NCBI RefSeq assembly: GCF_023016525.1
Contig: NZ_JALKCG010000001.1
Coordinates: 1,364,001-1,428,000 of the forward strand
DNA: 64,000 nt
Source of the DNA: Ancylobacter koreensis
GTDB lineage: Bacteria; Pseudomonadota; Alphaproteobacteria; Rhizobiales; Xanthobacteraceae
Direction of reading: 5' to 3'
This document shows positions 1 to 8,837 of the stretch, in pieces (within the stretch, counting starts at the first letter, position 1; each line of letters opens with the position of its first letter). A model generated the notes under the pieces. That model saw only the letters and a list, made by a program, of their open reading frames with translations, did not search any database and was not told the origin of the DNA. Both the position numbers and the translations under genes were made by a program.

Positions 1-25
1 GCCGGGGCGCTTTGTCGATGCGGGA

Positions 26-98
26 GCCGGCCGGGAAGCGTAAGGTCGCTGTGTCGAGGGGGCAGAACGACACCTCGACCGGCGGCTTCCCGGCCGGC
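26..98. repeat. Long inverted repeat downstream of the RND permease gene
   Basis: Positions 26-39 and 85-98 are a perfect 14-bp inverted repeat (GCCGGCCGGGAAGC and its complement) separated by 45 bases. An inner pair (TCGAGG at 54-59, CCTCGA at 73-78) extends the fold. It begins nine bases past the stop of the permease gene, so it could stabilise the 3' end or act in termination. There is no T-tract, so a classical intrinsic terminator is not supported. Confidence 0.5.
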
Positions 99-106
99 GA
101 CGGGGC

Positions 107-3100
107 TCACTCCGCGGGAAGAGACGCGGGGTGGGCCTCGCCGTGCTGGCGAAGGGCTCGGTTGCCCGTGAGCCTGCGCAGCAGCACGTAGAAGACGGGC
201 GTGAGGAACAGCCCGAAGAAGGTGACGCCGATCATGCCGGAGAACACCGCCACGCCCATGGCGTGGCGCATCTCGGCGCCCGCGCCGGTGGAGAGCACCA
301 GCGGCAGCACGCCCATGATGAAGGCGAAGGACGTCATCAGGATCGGCCGCAGACGCAGCCGGCTCGCCTCGATCGCCGCCTCCACCGGGTTGCGCCCGGC
401 GAATTCCAGCTCGCGGGCGAATTCCACGATCAGGATCGCGTTCTTCGCCGACAGGCCGACCAGCACGACGAGGCCGATCTGGGTGAAGATGTTGTTGTCG
501 CCCCCGCCCATCCACACGCCGAACAGCGCCGCCAGCAGGCCCATGGGCACGATCATGATGATCGCGATGGGCAGTGTCAGGCTCTCATACTGGGCCGCCA
601 GCACGAGGAAGACGAGCAGGATGGACAGCGGGAACACCAGCACCGCCGAATTGCCGGCAAGGATCTCCTGATAGGTCAGGTCGGTCCATTCGTAGTCGAA
701 GCCGGGCGGCAGCACTTCTGCAGCGATCCGCATCGCCGCCTCCTGCGCCTGGCCGGACGAATAGCCCGGCGCCGGGCCGGCATTGATGTCGGCGGTGAGG
801 AAGCCGTTGTAGCGCTGGGCGCGCTCCGGCCCCGCCGTCGTCTCGACCTTCAGCAGCGCGGCGAGCGGGATCATCTCGCCGCTGTCCGAGCGCACCTTCA
901 GCTTGCCGATGTCCTCGGGCCGGGCGCGGTAGGGCGCGTCCGCCTGCACACGCACCGAGTAGGTACGGCCGAACTTGTTGAAGTCGTTGACGTAGAGCGA
1001 GCCGAGATAGACCTGCAGCGTCTCGAACACCGCGCGGATCGGCACGCCGAGCTGGCGGGCCTTGGTGCGGTCCACATCGGCGAAGATCTGCGGCACGTTG
1101 ATCTGGAAGGTGGAGAACTGCCCGGTCAGCTCCGGCGCCGCCATGGCCTTGGCCATGAAGGCGTTCGTCACCTCGGCCAGCGCCTCGTAGCCGCGGCCAG
1201 CCCGATCCTCGATCTGCAGCTTGAAGCCGCCGACGACGCCGAGGCCCTGCACCGGCGGGGGCGGGAACATGACGATGTAGGCGTCCTTGATCACCCCGTA
1301 TTTCTGGTTCAGCGAGGCGGCGATGGCGGCCGCGCTGAGCTCGGGCGACTTGCGCTCCTCGAAGGGGTCGAGCACCGAGAAGACGATGCCGGCGCTCGAC
1401 GAGTTGGAGAAGCCGGCGATCGAGAGGCCGGGGAAGGCGACGGCGCTGGAGACGCCCGGCTCGGCGAGGGTGATCTCGCTCATGCGGCGGATCACGTCTT
1501 CCGTGCGGTCGAGCGTGGCGCCGTCCGGGAGCTGGGCGAAGCCGACCAGATACTGCTTGTCCTGCGCCGGCACGAAGCCGGACGGCACGGCCTGGAACAG
1601 CCACCAGGTGGCGCCGAGCATGACGGCGTAGAACACCATCACGACGCTCTTGACCTTCAGCGTGCCGCGCACGCCGCCGCCATAGCCGCGCGAGCCGCGC
1701 GCAAACACCCAGTTGAAGCCGCGGAAGAACCAGCCGAACAACGCGTTGATCGCCCGCTGGAGCATGTCGGGCTTGGCGTCGTGGCCGCGCAGCAGCAGCG
1801 CCGCCAGCGCCGGCGACAGGGTCAGCGAGTTGATCGCCGAGATCACCGTCGAGATGGCGATGGTGAGCGCGAACTGCCGGTAGAACTGGCCGGACAGGCC
1901 CGAGATGAACGCCAGCGGCACGAACACCGCCACCAGCACCAGCGCGATGGCGATGATCGGCCCCGACACCTCGGCCATCGCCTGATAGGCGGCGGCGCGC
2001 GGGGAGAGCCCGTTCTCGATGTTTCGCTCGACGTTTTCCACCACGACGATGGCGTCGTCGACCACGATGCCGATGGCCAGCACCAGGCCGAACAGGCTGA
2101 GCGCGTTGATCGAGAAGCCGAAGATGTACATCACCGCGAAGGTGCCGACGATGGACACCGGCACGGCGAGCAGCGGGATGATCGAGGCGCGCCAGGTCTG
2201 CAGGAACACCACGACGACGATGACGACCAGCAGCACCGCTTCGAACAGCGTGTGCACCACCGCCTCGATGGAGGCGTCGACGAAACGCGTCGTGTCGTAG
2301 ACGATGTCGTAGCTGACGCCTTCCGGCATCGTCTTCTTCACTTCCTCCATCGTGGCGCGCACGTTCTCGGCGATCTCCAGCGCGTTGGAGCCGGGGGCCT
2401 GGAACACGCCGATGCCGACCGCCGCCTTGTTGTCGAGCAGCGAGCGCAGCGCGTAGTCGGCGGCGCCCAGCTCGATGCGGGCGAGGTCGCGCAGGCGCAC
2501 CACCTGCCCGTCGGCGCCGGTCTTCACCACGATGTCGCCGAACTCCTCCTCGGTTTCGAGGCGGCCCTGCGCGTTGATCGAGAGCTGGAGGTCGATGTCG
2601 GGCCCGCCCGGCGAGGCGCCGACCATGCCGGCGGCGGCCTGGACGTTCTGGGCGCGGATCTCGTTCACGACGTCGCTGGCGGAAAGCCCGTGCTCAGCCA
2701 CCTTCTGCGGGTCGAGCCAGATGCGCATCGAATAGTCGCCGGCGCCGAAGATGTCGATCTGGCCGACGCCGGAGAGGCGCGCCAGCCGGTCCTTCACGTT
2801 GAGCACGGCGTAGTTGCGCAGATAGGTGATGTCGTAGCGGTCGTTCGGCGAGATCAGGTGCACGACCATCAGGAAGGTCGGCGAGCTCTTCGCCGTGGTG
2901 ACGCCGAGGCTGCGCACCTCTTCCGGCAGGCGCGGCTCGGCCTGCGAAACGCGGTTCTGCACGAGCTGGGTCGCCTTGTCCGGGTCGGTGCCCAGCTTGA
3001 AGGTGACGGTCAGCGTCATCACGCCGTCGGTGGTGGCCTGCGAGGACATGTAGAGCATGTCCTCGACGCCATTGATCGATTCCTCGATGGGCGTCGCCAC

Positions 3101-3286
3101 CGTGGCGGCGATGACCTTCGGGTTGGCGCCGGGATAGGTGGCGCGCACGATGACCTGCGGCGGCACGACCTCGGGATATTCCGAGATCGGCATCACCCGC
3201 AGGGCCAGCAGCCCCGCGAGGAAGATCAGCACGGAGAGGACGCCGGCGAAGATCGGGCGGTCGATGAAGAACTTGGACAGATTCAT
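107..3286 (-). CDS. RND multidrug efflux permease (AcrB/MexB, HAE1 family)
   Basis: Inner-membrane proton-driven drug pump of about 1059 residues, the normal size for the family. The N-terminus MNLSKFFIDRPIFAG is canonical. The TM4 proton-relay aspartates are visible in AIGIVVDDAIVVVEN and the partner lysine in VGLSAKNAILIVEF. Two large periplasmic loops and about 12 membrane segments are present. I chose the ATG at 3286 because an in-frame start five codons upstream adds residues not typical of the family. It follows the adaptor gene on the same strand with a gap of about 40 bases and is probably co-transcribed. No outer-membrane TolC-type gene lies nearby, so the pump probably borrows one encoded elsewhere. 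Substrate cannot be read from sequence. Confidence 0.96.
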   Translation of the reverse strand: MNLSKFFIDRPIFAGVLSVLIFLAGLLALRVMPISEYPEVVPPQVIVRATYPGANPKVIAATVATPIEESINGVEDMLYMSSQATTDGVMTLTVTFKLGTDPDKATQLVQNRVSQAEPRLPEEVRSLGVTTAKSSPTFLMVVHLISPNDRYDITYLRNYAVLNVKDRLARLSGVGQIDIFGAGDYSMRIWLDPQKVAEHGLSASDVVNEIRAQNVQAAAGMVGASPGGPDIDLQLSINAQGRLETEEEFGDIVVKTGADGQVVRLRDLARIELGAADYALRSLLDNKAAVGIGVFQAPGSNALEIAENVRATMEEVKKTMPEGVSYDIVYDTTRFVDASIEAVVHTLFEAVLLVVIVVVVFLQTWRASIIPLLAVPVSIVGTFAVMYIFGFSINALSLFGLVLAIGIVVDDAIVVVENVERNIENGLSPRAAAYQAMAEVSGPIIAIALVLVAVFVPLAFISGLSGQFYRQFALTIAISTVISAINSLTLSPALAALLLRGHDAKPDMLQRAINALFGWFFRGFNWVFARGSRGYGGGVRGTLKVKSVVMVFYAVMLGATWWLFQAVPSGFVPAQDKQYLVGFAQLPDGATLDRTEDVIRRMSEITLAEPGVSSAVAFPGLSIAGFSNSSSAGIVFSVLDPFEERKSPELSAAAIAASLNQKYGVIKDAYIVMFPPPPVQGLGVVGGFKLQIEDRAGRGYEALAEVTNAFMAKAMAAPELTGQFSTFQINVPQIFADVDRTKARQLGVPIRAVFETLQVYLGSLYVNDFNKFGRTYSVRVQADAPYRARPEDIGKLKVRSDSGEMIPLAALLKVETTAGPERAQRYNGFLTADINAGPAPGYSSGQAQEAAMRIAAEVLPPGFDYEWTDLTYQEILAGNSAVLVFPLSILLVFLVLAAQYESLTLPIAIIMIVPMGLLAALFGVWMGGGDNNIFTQIGLVVLVGLSAKNAILIVEFARELEFAGRNPVEAAIEASRLRLRPILMTSFAFIMGVLPLVLSTGAGAEMRHAMGVAVFSGMIGVTFFGLFLTPVFYVLLRRLTGNRALRQHGEAHPASLPAE

Positions 3287-3325
3287 GGCGTCCTCCCCCA
3301 AGGAGGCGATGCGTCGGGGCTGCGG

Positions 3326-4642
3326 TCAGCGCGCGGCGACGGAGGTGGTCGGGTCCTTCGCGTCGGCGGAGGCGGTGGTTTCCATGGGCACGACTTCCGG
3401 GGCGAGCAGGACGCCCGGACGCACGCGCTGCAGGCCGTTGACGACGATGCGCTCGCCCTCCTTCAGCCCGTCGGTGACGACGCGCAGCCCCTCGCTCGGC
3501 GGACCGAGCGTGACCTTGCGCCAGACCGCCTTGTTGTCGTCGCCGACCACGAAGACGAACTTCTTGTCCTGGTCGGTGCCGACGGCGCGCTCGTTGATCA
3601 CCAGCGCCGGCTCGGTCTTGGCGCGGCCCATGCGCACGCGGGCGAACTGGCCCGGCACGAGGCGGCTGTCCTTGTTGTCGAACACGGCGCGCAGCCTGAA
3701 CGTGCCGGTCGCCGCGTCGACCTGGTTGTCGACGAGCTGGAGATGGCCGCGCACGGTGTTGCCCTGGGTGGTCGAGGTGACGATCTCGACCGGGATGCGG
3801 TCGATCTCGTTCAGCGCTTCGTCATGGGCGCCAAGCGTGGCGAGCGCCTCGGCGACAGCGCCCTCGTCGGCGTCGAAATTGACATAGATCGGGTCGACCG
3901 AGACCAGCGAGGTGAGCACGGGCGAGGCCGGGCCGGCGGCGACGAGGTTGCCCACCGTCACCTCGATGCGGCCGATGCGCCCGTCGACCGGCGCGCGCAC
4001 CTCGGTGTAGTCGAGGTCGAGCTGGGCGGTCTGCACGGCGGCTTCCGCCGCGCGCAGATTGGCCTCGGCCTCGCGGAAGGCGTTGGTGCGCTGGTCGAGG
4101 TCGCGCACCGAGACGACGCGGTTGTCGACGAGCTGCTTGCCGCGCTCCAGCTCGCTGCGGGTCAGCTCGACGCGCGCGGCGGCCGCCTCGCGCAGCGATT
4201 CGGCCCGGCTCAGCGCCGCCTTGAAGGGCTCGGGGTCGATGGAGACCAGGAGGTCGCCCTGTTTGACCAGCGCGCCCTCGCGGAAATGGATCTTGTCGAC
4301 GGCGCCGGAGACGCGCGGGCGCAGCTCCACCACCTCGACCGCGCGCAGGCGTCCGGAGAACTCGTTCCACTTCATCGTGTCGCGCGCCTTGAGCACCGCC
4401 ACCGAGACCGGCATGGCCATGGGCGCGGCGGCCTCGGCCGGCGGATCGGTCGCCAGCGCCTGGCTGCTGGGCCAGGCGAGGAAGACGGCGGTGCCGGTGG
4501 CGAGGGCGGCGAGGGTGAGGGCGAGGCCCGCTTCCCGCCAGCCGCGCCGGGCGGGGCGCCCCGCCACGGTTGAATCGTGGCCGACTGCGGCGTGCGCGAG
4601 GTTTCCGGTTGCGGCGTCGGTGCCGTTTGCTTCATGCGTCAT
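3326..4642 (-). CDS. RND efflux periplasmic adaptor (membrane fusion protein)
   Basis: About 438 residues. It links the inner-membrane permease to an outer-membrane channel. After a cytoplasmic N-terminal stretch there is one hydrophobic anchor (LALTLAALATGTAVFLAW), then the biotinyl-lipoyl-like half (GRLRAVEVVELRPRVSG), a coiled-coil hairpin rich in A/E/R, and a barrel containing VDGRIGRIEVTVGNLV. No lipobox cysteine is seen, so the protein is anchored by the helix and not by lipid. The ATG at 4642 (MTHEANG) is preferred over a start 33 codons upstream, which would read back into the hydrolase gene. It is followed directly by the permease gene. The family assignment is secure, but the drug specificity is not. 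Confidence 0.95.
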   Translation of the reverse strand: MTHEANGTDAATGNLAHAAVGHDSTVAGRPARRGWREAGLALTLAALATGTAVFLAWPSSQALATDPPAEAAAPMAMPVSVAVLKARDTMKWNEFSGRLRAVEVVELRPRVSGAVDKIHFREGALVKQGDLLVSIDPEPFKAALSRAESLREAAAARVELTRSELERGKQLVDNRVVSVRDLDQRTNAFREAEANLRAAEAAVQTAQLDLDYTEVRAPVDGRIGRIEVTVGNLVAAGPASPVLTSLVSVDPIYVNFDADEGAVAEALATLGAHDEALNEIDRIPVEIVTSTTQGNTVRGHLQLVDNQVDAATGTFRLRAVFDNKDSRLVPGQFARVRMGRAKTEPALVINERAVGTDQDKKFVFVVGDDNKAVWRKVTLGPPSEGLRVVTDGLKEGERIVVNGLQRVRPGVLLAPEVVPMETTASADAKDPTTSVAAR

Positions 4643-4659
4643 GGCGAATCTCCCGGCCC

Positions 4660-5520
4660 TCAGGCCCGAACAGTGCGAACAGGTGCGGCGGAGTTCTCCG
4701 CCAGGAATTTCCGGAAAAGGTCCCGCAGGACCGTCTCCCAATGCGGATCGGCCTCGATGGCGGCGTCCATGCCGAGGCTCGCGTCATCCGCGTCCTCCAG
4801 CATGTGGCTTTCCACCACGACGCCGCAGTCGCGCAGGCGGCGCGCATAGGCGAAGCTCTCGTCGCGCATCGGGCAGTCGTCCGAGGTGACGATCAGCGCC
4901 GGCGCCAGCCCGCCCAGCCGGCGCGAGCCGAGCGGCGCCGCATAGGGATGGGCCGCGTGCTCGGCGCCGCCCAGATAGAGGTGCCAGCCGTCGACCCATT
5001 TGCAGTGCGCCGCGCCGGCCACCGCCGCGTGGATCGACTGCGTGCACAGGCTGGCGTCGACCATGGGCGAGAGCAGGATCTGCCCGGCGACGGGCGGGGC
5101 CTGCTGGTCGCGCGCCATCAGCGTCAGCGCGGTGGCGAGGTTGGCGCCCGCCTCCTCACCGGCGACGAACAGGCGCGCGCCGCGTCCGGCCCATTTGCCG
5201 CGCTCGGCATAGAGCCGGCCGAGGGCGGCGAAGGAAAGGTTGAGCGCGGCGGGGAAAGGGTGCTCGGGCGCCAGCGGATAGTCGATGGAGACCACCACCG
5301 CGCCCGCTTCCGTCATCAGCCGGCAGACACAGGCGCTGCAGTCGAGATCGCCGTCGGTGAAGGCGCCGCCATGCAGGTGCAGCACCAGCGCCGCCGGGCG
5401 CAGAGGCGCGCCGGGACGATAGACGCGCGCGCTGAGCGCGGTGCCCCCGATCTCCAGCTTTTCCTCGGTCCACAAAGCGGTCATAGCGCCCACCATCAGG
5501 CTGCGGATGCGATCCGCCAC
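4660..5520 (-). CDS. Alpha/beta-hydrolase of the HSL/esterase fold with a degenerate catalytic triad
   Basis: About 286 residues. The oxyanion-hole motif HGGAF (residues 50-54) and the IDYPLAPEHPFPAAL block are typical of hormone-sensitive-lipase-type esterases. The nucleophile elbow, normally GDSAG, reads GEEAG (121-125), so glutamate replaces the catalytic serine. The C-terminal HGF motif reads DDA, so the catalytic histidine is also gone. An aspartate is kept in SDDCPMRDE. The gene is first in the efflux operon, ending about 18 bases before the adaptor start. It is inferred to be a non-hydrolytic or ligand-binding member. The start is uncertain: GTG at 5520 or ATG at 5496 or 5484, none with a strong ribosome site. 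Confidence 0.85.
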   Translation of the reverse strand: MADRIRSLMVGAMTALWTEEKLEIGGTALSARVYRPGAPLRPAALVLHLHGGAFTDGDLDCSACVCRLMTEAGAVVVSIDYPLAPEHPFPAALNLSFAALGRLYAERGKWAGRGARLFVAGEEAGANLATALTLMARDQQAPPVAGQILLSPMVDASLCTQSIHAAVAGAAHCKWVDGWHLYLGGAEHAAHPYAAPLGSRRLGGLAPALIVTSDDCPMRDESFAYARRLRDCGVVVESHMLEDADDASLGMDAAIEADPHWETVLRDLFRKFLAENSAAPVRTVRA

Positions 5521-5569
5521 CCGATCCCGTCATCGGTACGTGCTGCAATGCGGCGAAACCTAGGACCGT

Positions 5570-5626
5570 TTTTTCCTCGGAAAAATAGCCAAATTGGCAT
5601 AACATTATTCACGAATGGAAATAATG
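5570..5626. promoter_or_regulatory. Divergent promoter region with three palindromes (candidate LysR operator)
   Basis: This lies between the efflux operon and its divergent LysR gene. It contains TTTTTCC-tc-GGAAAAA (5570-5585), the odd palindrome GCCAAATTGGC (5588-5598), and CATTATT-N10-AATAATG (5603-5626). The AT-rich dyads stand out from the GC-rich surroundings and match the usual placement of LysR activation and autoregulation sites. Assignment of each dyad to activator or polymerase is inference. Confidence 0.5.
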
Positions 5627-5636
5627 AAGCGGTAGC

Positions 5637-6581
5637 ATGGACCAGATCGCCGCGATGCGCGCCTTCGTCCGGGTGGTCGAGGCCGGCAATTTCAGCCGCG
5701 CTTCCGATCTCCTCGACATGCCCAAGCCCACCGTCACCAAGCTGATCCAGCAGCTTGAGGCGCATCTGCGCACGCGCCTGCTCAACCGCACCACGCGCCG
5801 GGTCGGCGTGACGCCGGACGGGGCGGCCTATTACGAGCGTGCAGTGGCGCTGCTCTCCGACCTCGACGAGATCGACGCCTCGATGGCTCGCTCGCAATCG
5901 AGCCCCTCCGGCCGGCTGCGCGTCGACGTGCCCTCCTCGCTGGCGCTCTATTCCCTCATTCCCGCCTTGCCGGACTTCTTCGCCCGCTATCCCGACATCC
6001 GCCTCGACCTCGGCGTCTCCGACCGGCCGGTCGACCTGCTGGCGGAGAATGTCGACTGCGCCATTCGCGGCGGCGACCTCCTCGACCCGACGCTGATCGC
6101 CCGCCGGGTCGGCGAGGTGCGGCTGATGCTGTGCGCGACGCCCGGCTATCTCCAGACCTACGGCACGCCGCTGCATCCGCGTGATCTTGAGGCCGGCCAC
6201 CGCGTCATCGGCTATTTCAGCGCCCGCACGGGCCGGCGCGTGGCCTTCGACATGGAGCGCGGCGAGGAGCGCCACGAGCTCGACCTGCCCTATTTCGTGG
6301 CGGTGAACGATTCCACCGCCTATCTCGCCGCCGGGCTGGCTGGACTCGGCATCACCCAGACCATCGAGCCGATGGTGACGCCCTATATCGAAAGCGGCGC
6401 GCTGGTGCGCGTGCTGCCGGACTGGCACAGCGCGCCCATCGTGCTGCATGTCGTCTATTCGCCCAACCGGCATCTGAGCAGCCGGCTGCGCGTCTTCGTC
6501 GACTGGGTGGCCGAGCGCTTCGCCGGCGGCGGCGCCTACCGCCCCGGCCAGGGCGCGATCCAGCTTCCCGTGCAGCCCTAA
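5637..6581 (+). CDS. LysR-family transcriptional regulator
   Basis: A 314-residue DNA-binding regulator of normal length. The N-terminal helix-turn-helix is seen in MRAFVRVVEAGNFSRAS and KPTVTKLIQQLEAHL, followed by LLNRTTRRVGVTPDG and a LysR substrate-binding domain. It is divergent from the hydrolase-adaptor-permease operon with a 116-bp spacer holding several dyads, so it very likely controls that operon and itself. Its stop overlaps the end of the convergent ABC ATPase gene by four bases. The ligand is unknown. It groups by eye with the CrgA/DsdC-like LysR members that often regulate efflux or esterase genes, but no finer placement is claimed. Confidence 0.93.
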   Translation: MDQIAAMRAFVRVVEAGNFSRASDLLDMPKPTVTKLIQQLEAHLRTRLLNRTTRRVGVTPDGAAYYERAVALLSDLDEIDASMARSQSSPSGRLRVDVPSSLALYSLIPALPDFFARYPDIRLDLGVSDRPVDLLAENVDCAIRGGDLLDPTLIARRVGEVRLMLCATPGYLQTYGTPLHPRDLEAGHRVIGYFSARTGRRVAFDMERGEERHELDLPYFVAVNDSTAYLAAGLAGLGITQTIEPMVTPYIESGALVRVLPDWHSAPIVLHVVYSPNRHLSSRLRVFVDWVAERFAGGGAYRPGQGAIQLPVQP

Positions 6582-7306
6582 TGGGTGACGCCGAGGAACT
6601 GCTGCAGTTCCGGCGTCTTCGGGCTGGCGAACACCTCCTCCGGCGGGCCGATCTCGTGCACGCGGCCCTGATGCATGAAGACGACGCGCGAGCAGACGTC
6701 GCGCGCGAAGCGCATCTCGTGCGTCACCATCATCAGCGTCATGCCTTCGCCCGCCAGTTCCTTCACCACGGCGAGCACCTCGCTGACCAGCTCGGGGTCG
6801 AGCGCGGAGGTGATCTCGTCGCACAGCAGCGCAATGGGCTGCATGGCGAGCGCGCGGGCGATGGCGACGCGCTGCTGCTGGCCGCCGGAGAGCTGGTCGG
6901 GATAGGCGTCGAACTTGTGCGCGAGCCCGACCCGCTCCAGCTGGCGGCGCGCCATCGCCTCGGCCTCGGCTTTCGGCGTCTTCTTCACCACCATCTGCGA
7001 GAGCATCACATTGCGCCCCGCCGTGAGGTGGGGGAACAGGTTGAAGCCCTGGAAGATCATCCCGACCTTGAGGCGCAGCGCCTTGAGGTGCAGTTCGTCC
7101 GGCAGGAGCTGGGCGCCCGCCACCGAGATCGAGCCCTCGTCGATCGTCTCCAGCCCGTTGATGCAGCGCAGCAGCGTCGACTTGCCGGAGCCCGACTTGC
7201 CGATGACGGCGATCACCTCGCCCGGCGCCACGTCGATATTGATGCCCTTGAGCACTTCGTTGTTGCCGAAGCGCTTCTTCACCTCAGTGATTTCGATGAG
7301 CGACAT
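6578..7306 (-). CDS. Polar amino-acid ABC transporter ATPase
   Basis: About 242 residues, the usual size for GlnQ/HisP-type ATPases. Walker A is GKSGSGKST, the signature is LSGGQQQR, and Walker B is [12 protein letters not shown], followed by the switch histidine in VTHEMRFA. The start [14 protein letters not shown] at 7306 overlaps the end of the upstream permease by 23 bases and is preferred over a longer reading with a low-quality N-terminus. It is the last gene of a five-gene operon (regulator, binding protein, two permeases, ATPase). It powers uptake of a small polar amino acid or a related compound. The substrate is not determinable here. Confidence 0.95.
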   Translation of the reverse strand: MSLIEITEVKKRFGNNEVLKGINIDVAPGEVIAVIGKSGSGKSTLLRCINGLETIDEGSISVAGAQLLPDELHLKALRLKVGMIFQGFNLFPHLTAGRNVMLSQMVVKKTPKAEAEAMARRQLERVGLAHKFDAYPDQLSGGQQQRVAIARALAMQPIALLCDEITSALDPELVSEVLAVVKELAGEGMTLMMVTHEMRFARDVCSRVVFMHQGRVHEIGPPEEVFASPKTPELQQFLGVTH

Positions 7307-7943
7307 TGAGCTTCCTCTCCAGGATCTGGGAAGACTTGGACAGCGGCCAGCACAGGCAGAAATAGATGAGGGCGACGAGCCCGTAGACCTTGAAGGGCTC
7401 GAAGGTGGCATTCGTCACCACCGTCCCCGCCTTGGACAGTTCGACGAAGCCGATGATCGAGGTGAGCGCCGTGCCCTTCACCACCTGCACGGAAAAGCCG
7501 ACGGTGGGCGGCACGGCGATGCGCAGCGCCTGCGGCAGGATCACGTGGCGCATCTGCTGGATGTAGCCCATGCCGAGGCTGGAGGAGGCCTCCCACTGGC
7601 CGCGCGCGATGGCTTCCACGCAGCCGCGCCAGATTTCGGTGAGGAAGGCGGCGCTCCACAGGATCAGCGCCAGCCCCGCCGCGAGCCAGGCCGGCACGTC
7701 GATGCCGAACAGGCCGAGGCCGAAGAAGGCGAGGAAAAGCTGCATCAGCAGCGGCGTGCCCTGGAACAGCTCGACATAGGTCTTCACGAAGATCTGCCCG
7801 AGACGGCGCTTGCCGATGCGGGCGAACAGCAGGGCGGCGCCGACGAGGCCGCCGCCGATGAAGGAGACAATGGAGAGCAGGATGGTCCAGCGCGCCGCCA
7901 GCAGCAGGTTCCGCACGATGTCCCAGGTGGTGAATTCGCTCAT
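7284..7943 (-). CDS. Polar amino-acid ABC transporter permease (HisM/GlnP type)
   Basis: A 219-residue inner-membrane permease. It has the family motif VELFQGTPLLMQLFLAFFGL and the EAA loop (EASSSLGMGYIQQMRHVILPQALR) that contacts the ATPase. About five hydrophobic segments are visible. It pairs with the second permease just upstream to form a heterodimeric pore. Its 3' end overlaps the ATPase gene. The start ATG at 7943 lies 10 bases after the stop of the preceding permease. Confidence 0.94.
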   Translation of the reverse strand: MSEFTTWDIVRNLLLAARWTILLSIVSFIGGGLVGAALLFARIGKRRLGQIFVKTYVELFQGTPLLMQLFLAFFGLGLFGIDVPAWLAAGLALILWSAAFLTEIWRGCVEAIARGQWEASSSLGMGYIQQMRHVILPQALRIAVPPTVGFSVQVVKGTALTSIIGFVELSKAGTVVTNATFEPFKVYGLVALIYFCLCWPLSKSSQILERKLNVAHRNH

Positions 7944-7953
7944 GGTTTGCTCC

Positions 7954-8625
7954 TCACCGTGCCGTGCGTTTTGGGAAAAGCGTCCAGCCGAGGCCGCGCA
8001 GCCCCTGCCGCAGCGCGATGGCGAGGGCGAGGTAGATCAACGTGGCGACGAAATAGGTCTCGAAGGCGCGGAAGGTGCGCGACTGGATGAAGTTCGCCGC
8101 GAAGGTGAGGTCCTCCGCCGCGATCTGCGACACCGCCGCCGAGCCCAGCATGACGATGACGATCTGCGAGGAGAGCGCCGGCCAGATGCGCTGGAGCGCG
8201 GGGATCAGCACCACGTACCAGAAGGTCTGTATGCGGCTCATGCCGAGCGAGGCGCCGGCCTCGAACTGGCCCTTCGGCGTCGCCTGTATGCCCGCCCGCA
8301 CGATCTCGCAGCCATAGGCGCCGAGATTGATCACCATGGCGAGGTTGGCCGCTTCCAGCTCGCCCATGCGCACGCCGAGCGCGGGCAGGCCGAAGAAGAT
8401 GAAGAAGAGCTGGATCAGGAACGGCGTGTTGCGGATCAATTCGACATAGGCGGCGACGACCGGGCGCAGCCAGCCCGGCCCGAGCGCGCGCGCCCAGGCG
8501 CAGGCGACGCCCAGCGACACGCCGAGCACCCCGCCGACCAGCGTGAGCTCAAGCGTGACCGCGATGCCCTTCACGAGGACCGGCCAGTAGTCGAGGAGCC
8601 AGCCGAAATCGAACGCGTAGTTCAT
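7954..8625 (-). CDS. Polar amino-acid ABC transporter permease (HisQ/GlnP type)
   Basis: About 223 residues starting at MNYAFDFGWLLDYWPVL. The motif YVELIRNTPFLIQLFFIFFGLP and the EAA loop (EAGASLGMSRIQTFWYVVLIPALQ) are clear. I chose the ATG at 8625 because the longer frame begins inside a dispersed repeat. A gap of about 212 bases, largely filled by that repeat, separates it from the binding-protein gene upstream. The two halves of the operon could therefore be expressed at different levels. Confidence 0.94.
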   Translation of the reverse strand: MNYAFDFGWLLDYWPVLVKGIAVTLELTLVGGVLGVSLGVACAWARALGPGWLRPVVAAYVELIRNTPFLIQLFFIFFGLPALGVRMGELEAANLAMVINLGAYGCEIVRAGIQATPKGQFEAGASLGMSRIQTFWYVVLIPALQRIWPALSSQIVIVMLGSAAVSQIAAEDLTFAANFIQSRTFRAFETYFVATLIYLALAIALRQGLRGLGWTLFPKRTAR

Positions 8626-8667
8626 GCCCGTGAACTCCCGCTGATAAGAGGGGGATGGACGCCTTTT

Positions 8668-8819
8668 CCCCGGACAAGCCACGCGAAACGTGGCGCCGAT
8701 CCGGGGTCCAGGAGAGAAGCGGCGAAGCCTCTAGAACCCTTCGAGGAAGCGCCTTCGGCGGTTCCTTGTGCTGGATCCCGGCTCTGCGCTTCGCCTATGG
8801 CTCCGCTGGGCCGGGACAC
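8668..8819. repeat. Dispersed palindromic repeat, family B copy 1
   Basis: Begins CCCCGGACAAG and ends GCCGGGACAC, with internal GATCCGGGGTCCAG and CTGGATCCCGGCTC. The same building blocks (GGGTCCCGGATC or GGATCCCGGCTC and CCGGGACA ends) recur near 34.6, 51.5 and 58.6 kb, always in intergenic DNA. It sits inside an ABC transporter operon. Confidence 0.65.
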
Positions 8820-8837
8820 ATATTCAGCGCGCTCCGC

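Noticed and set aside
131-4573. Plus-strand open frame of about 1480 codons antisense to the efflux genes
   Set aside because: Composition is Arg/His/Gly/Asp-rich with no domain, and it mirrors the codon pattern of the real minus-strand genes in high-GC DNA. No ribosome site or plausible promoter was seen.
4660-5520. The hydrolase considered as a pseudogene
   Set aside because: The frame is intact, codon use matches the neighbours, and only active-site residues are changed. This looks like functional divergence and not decay.
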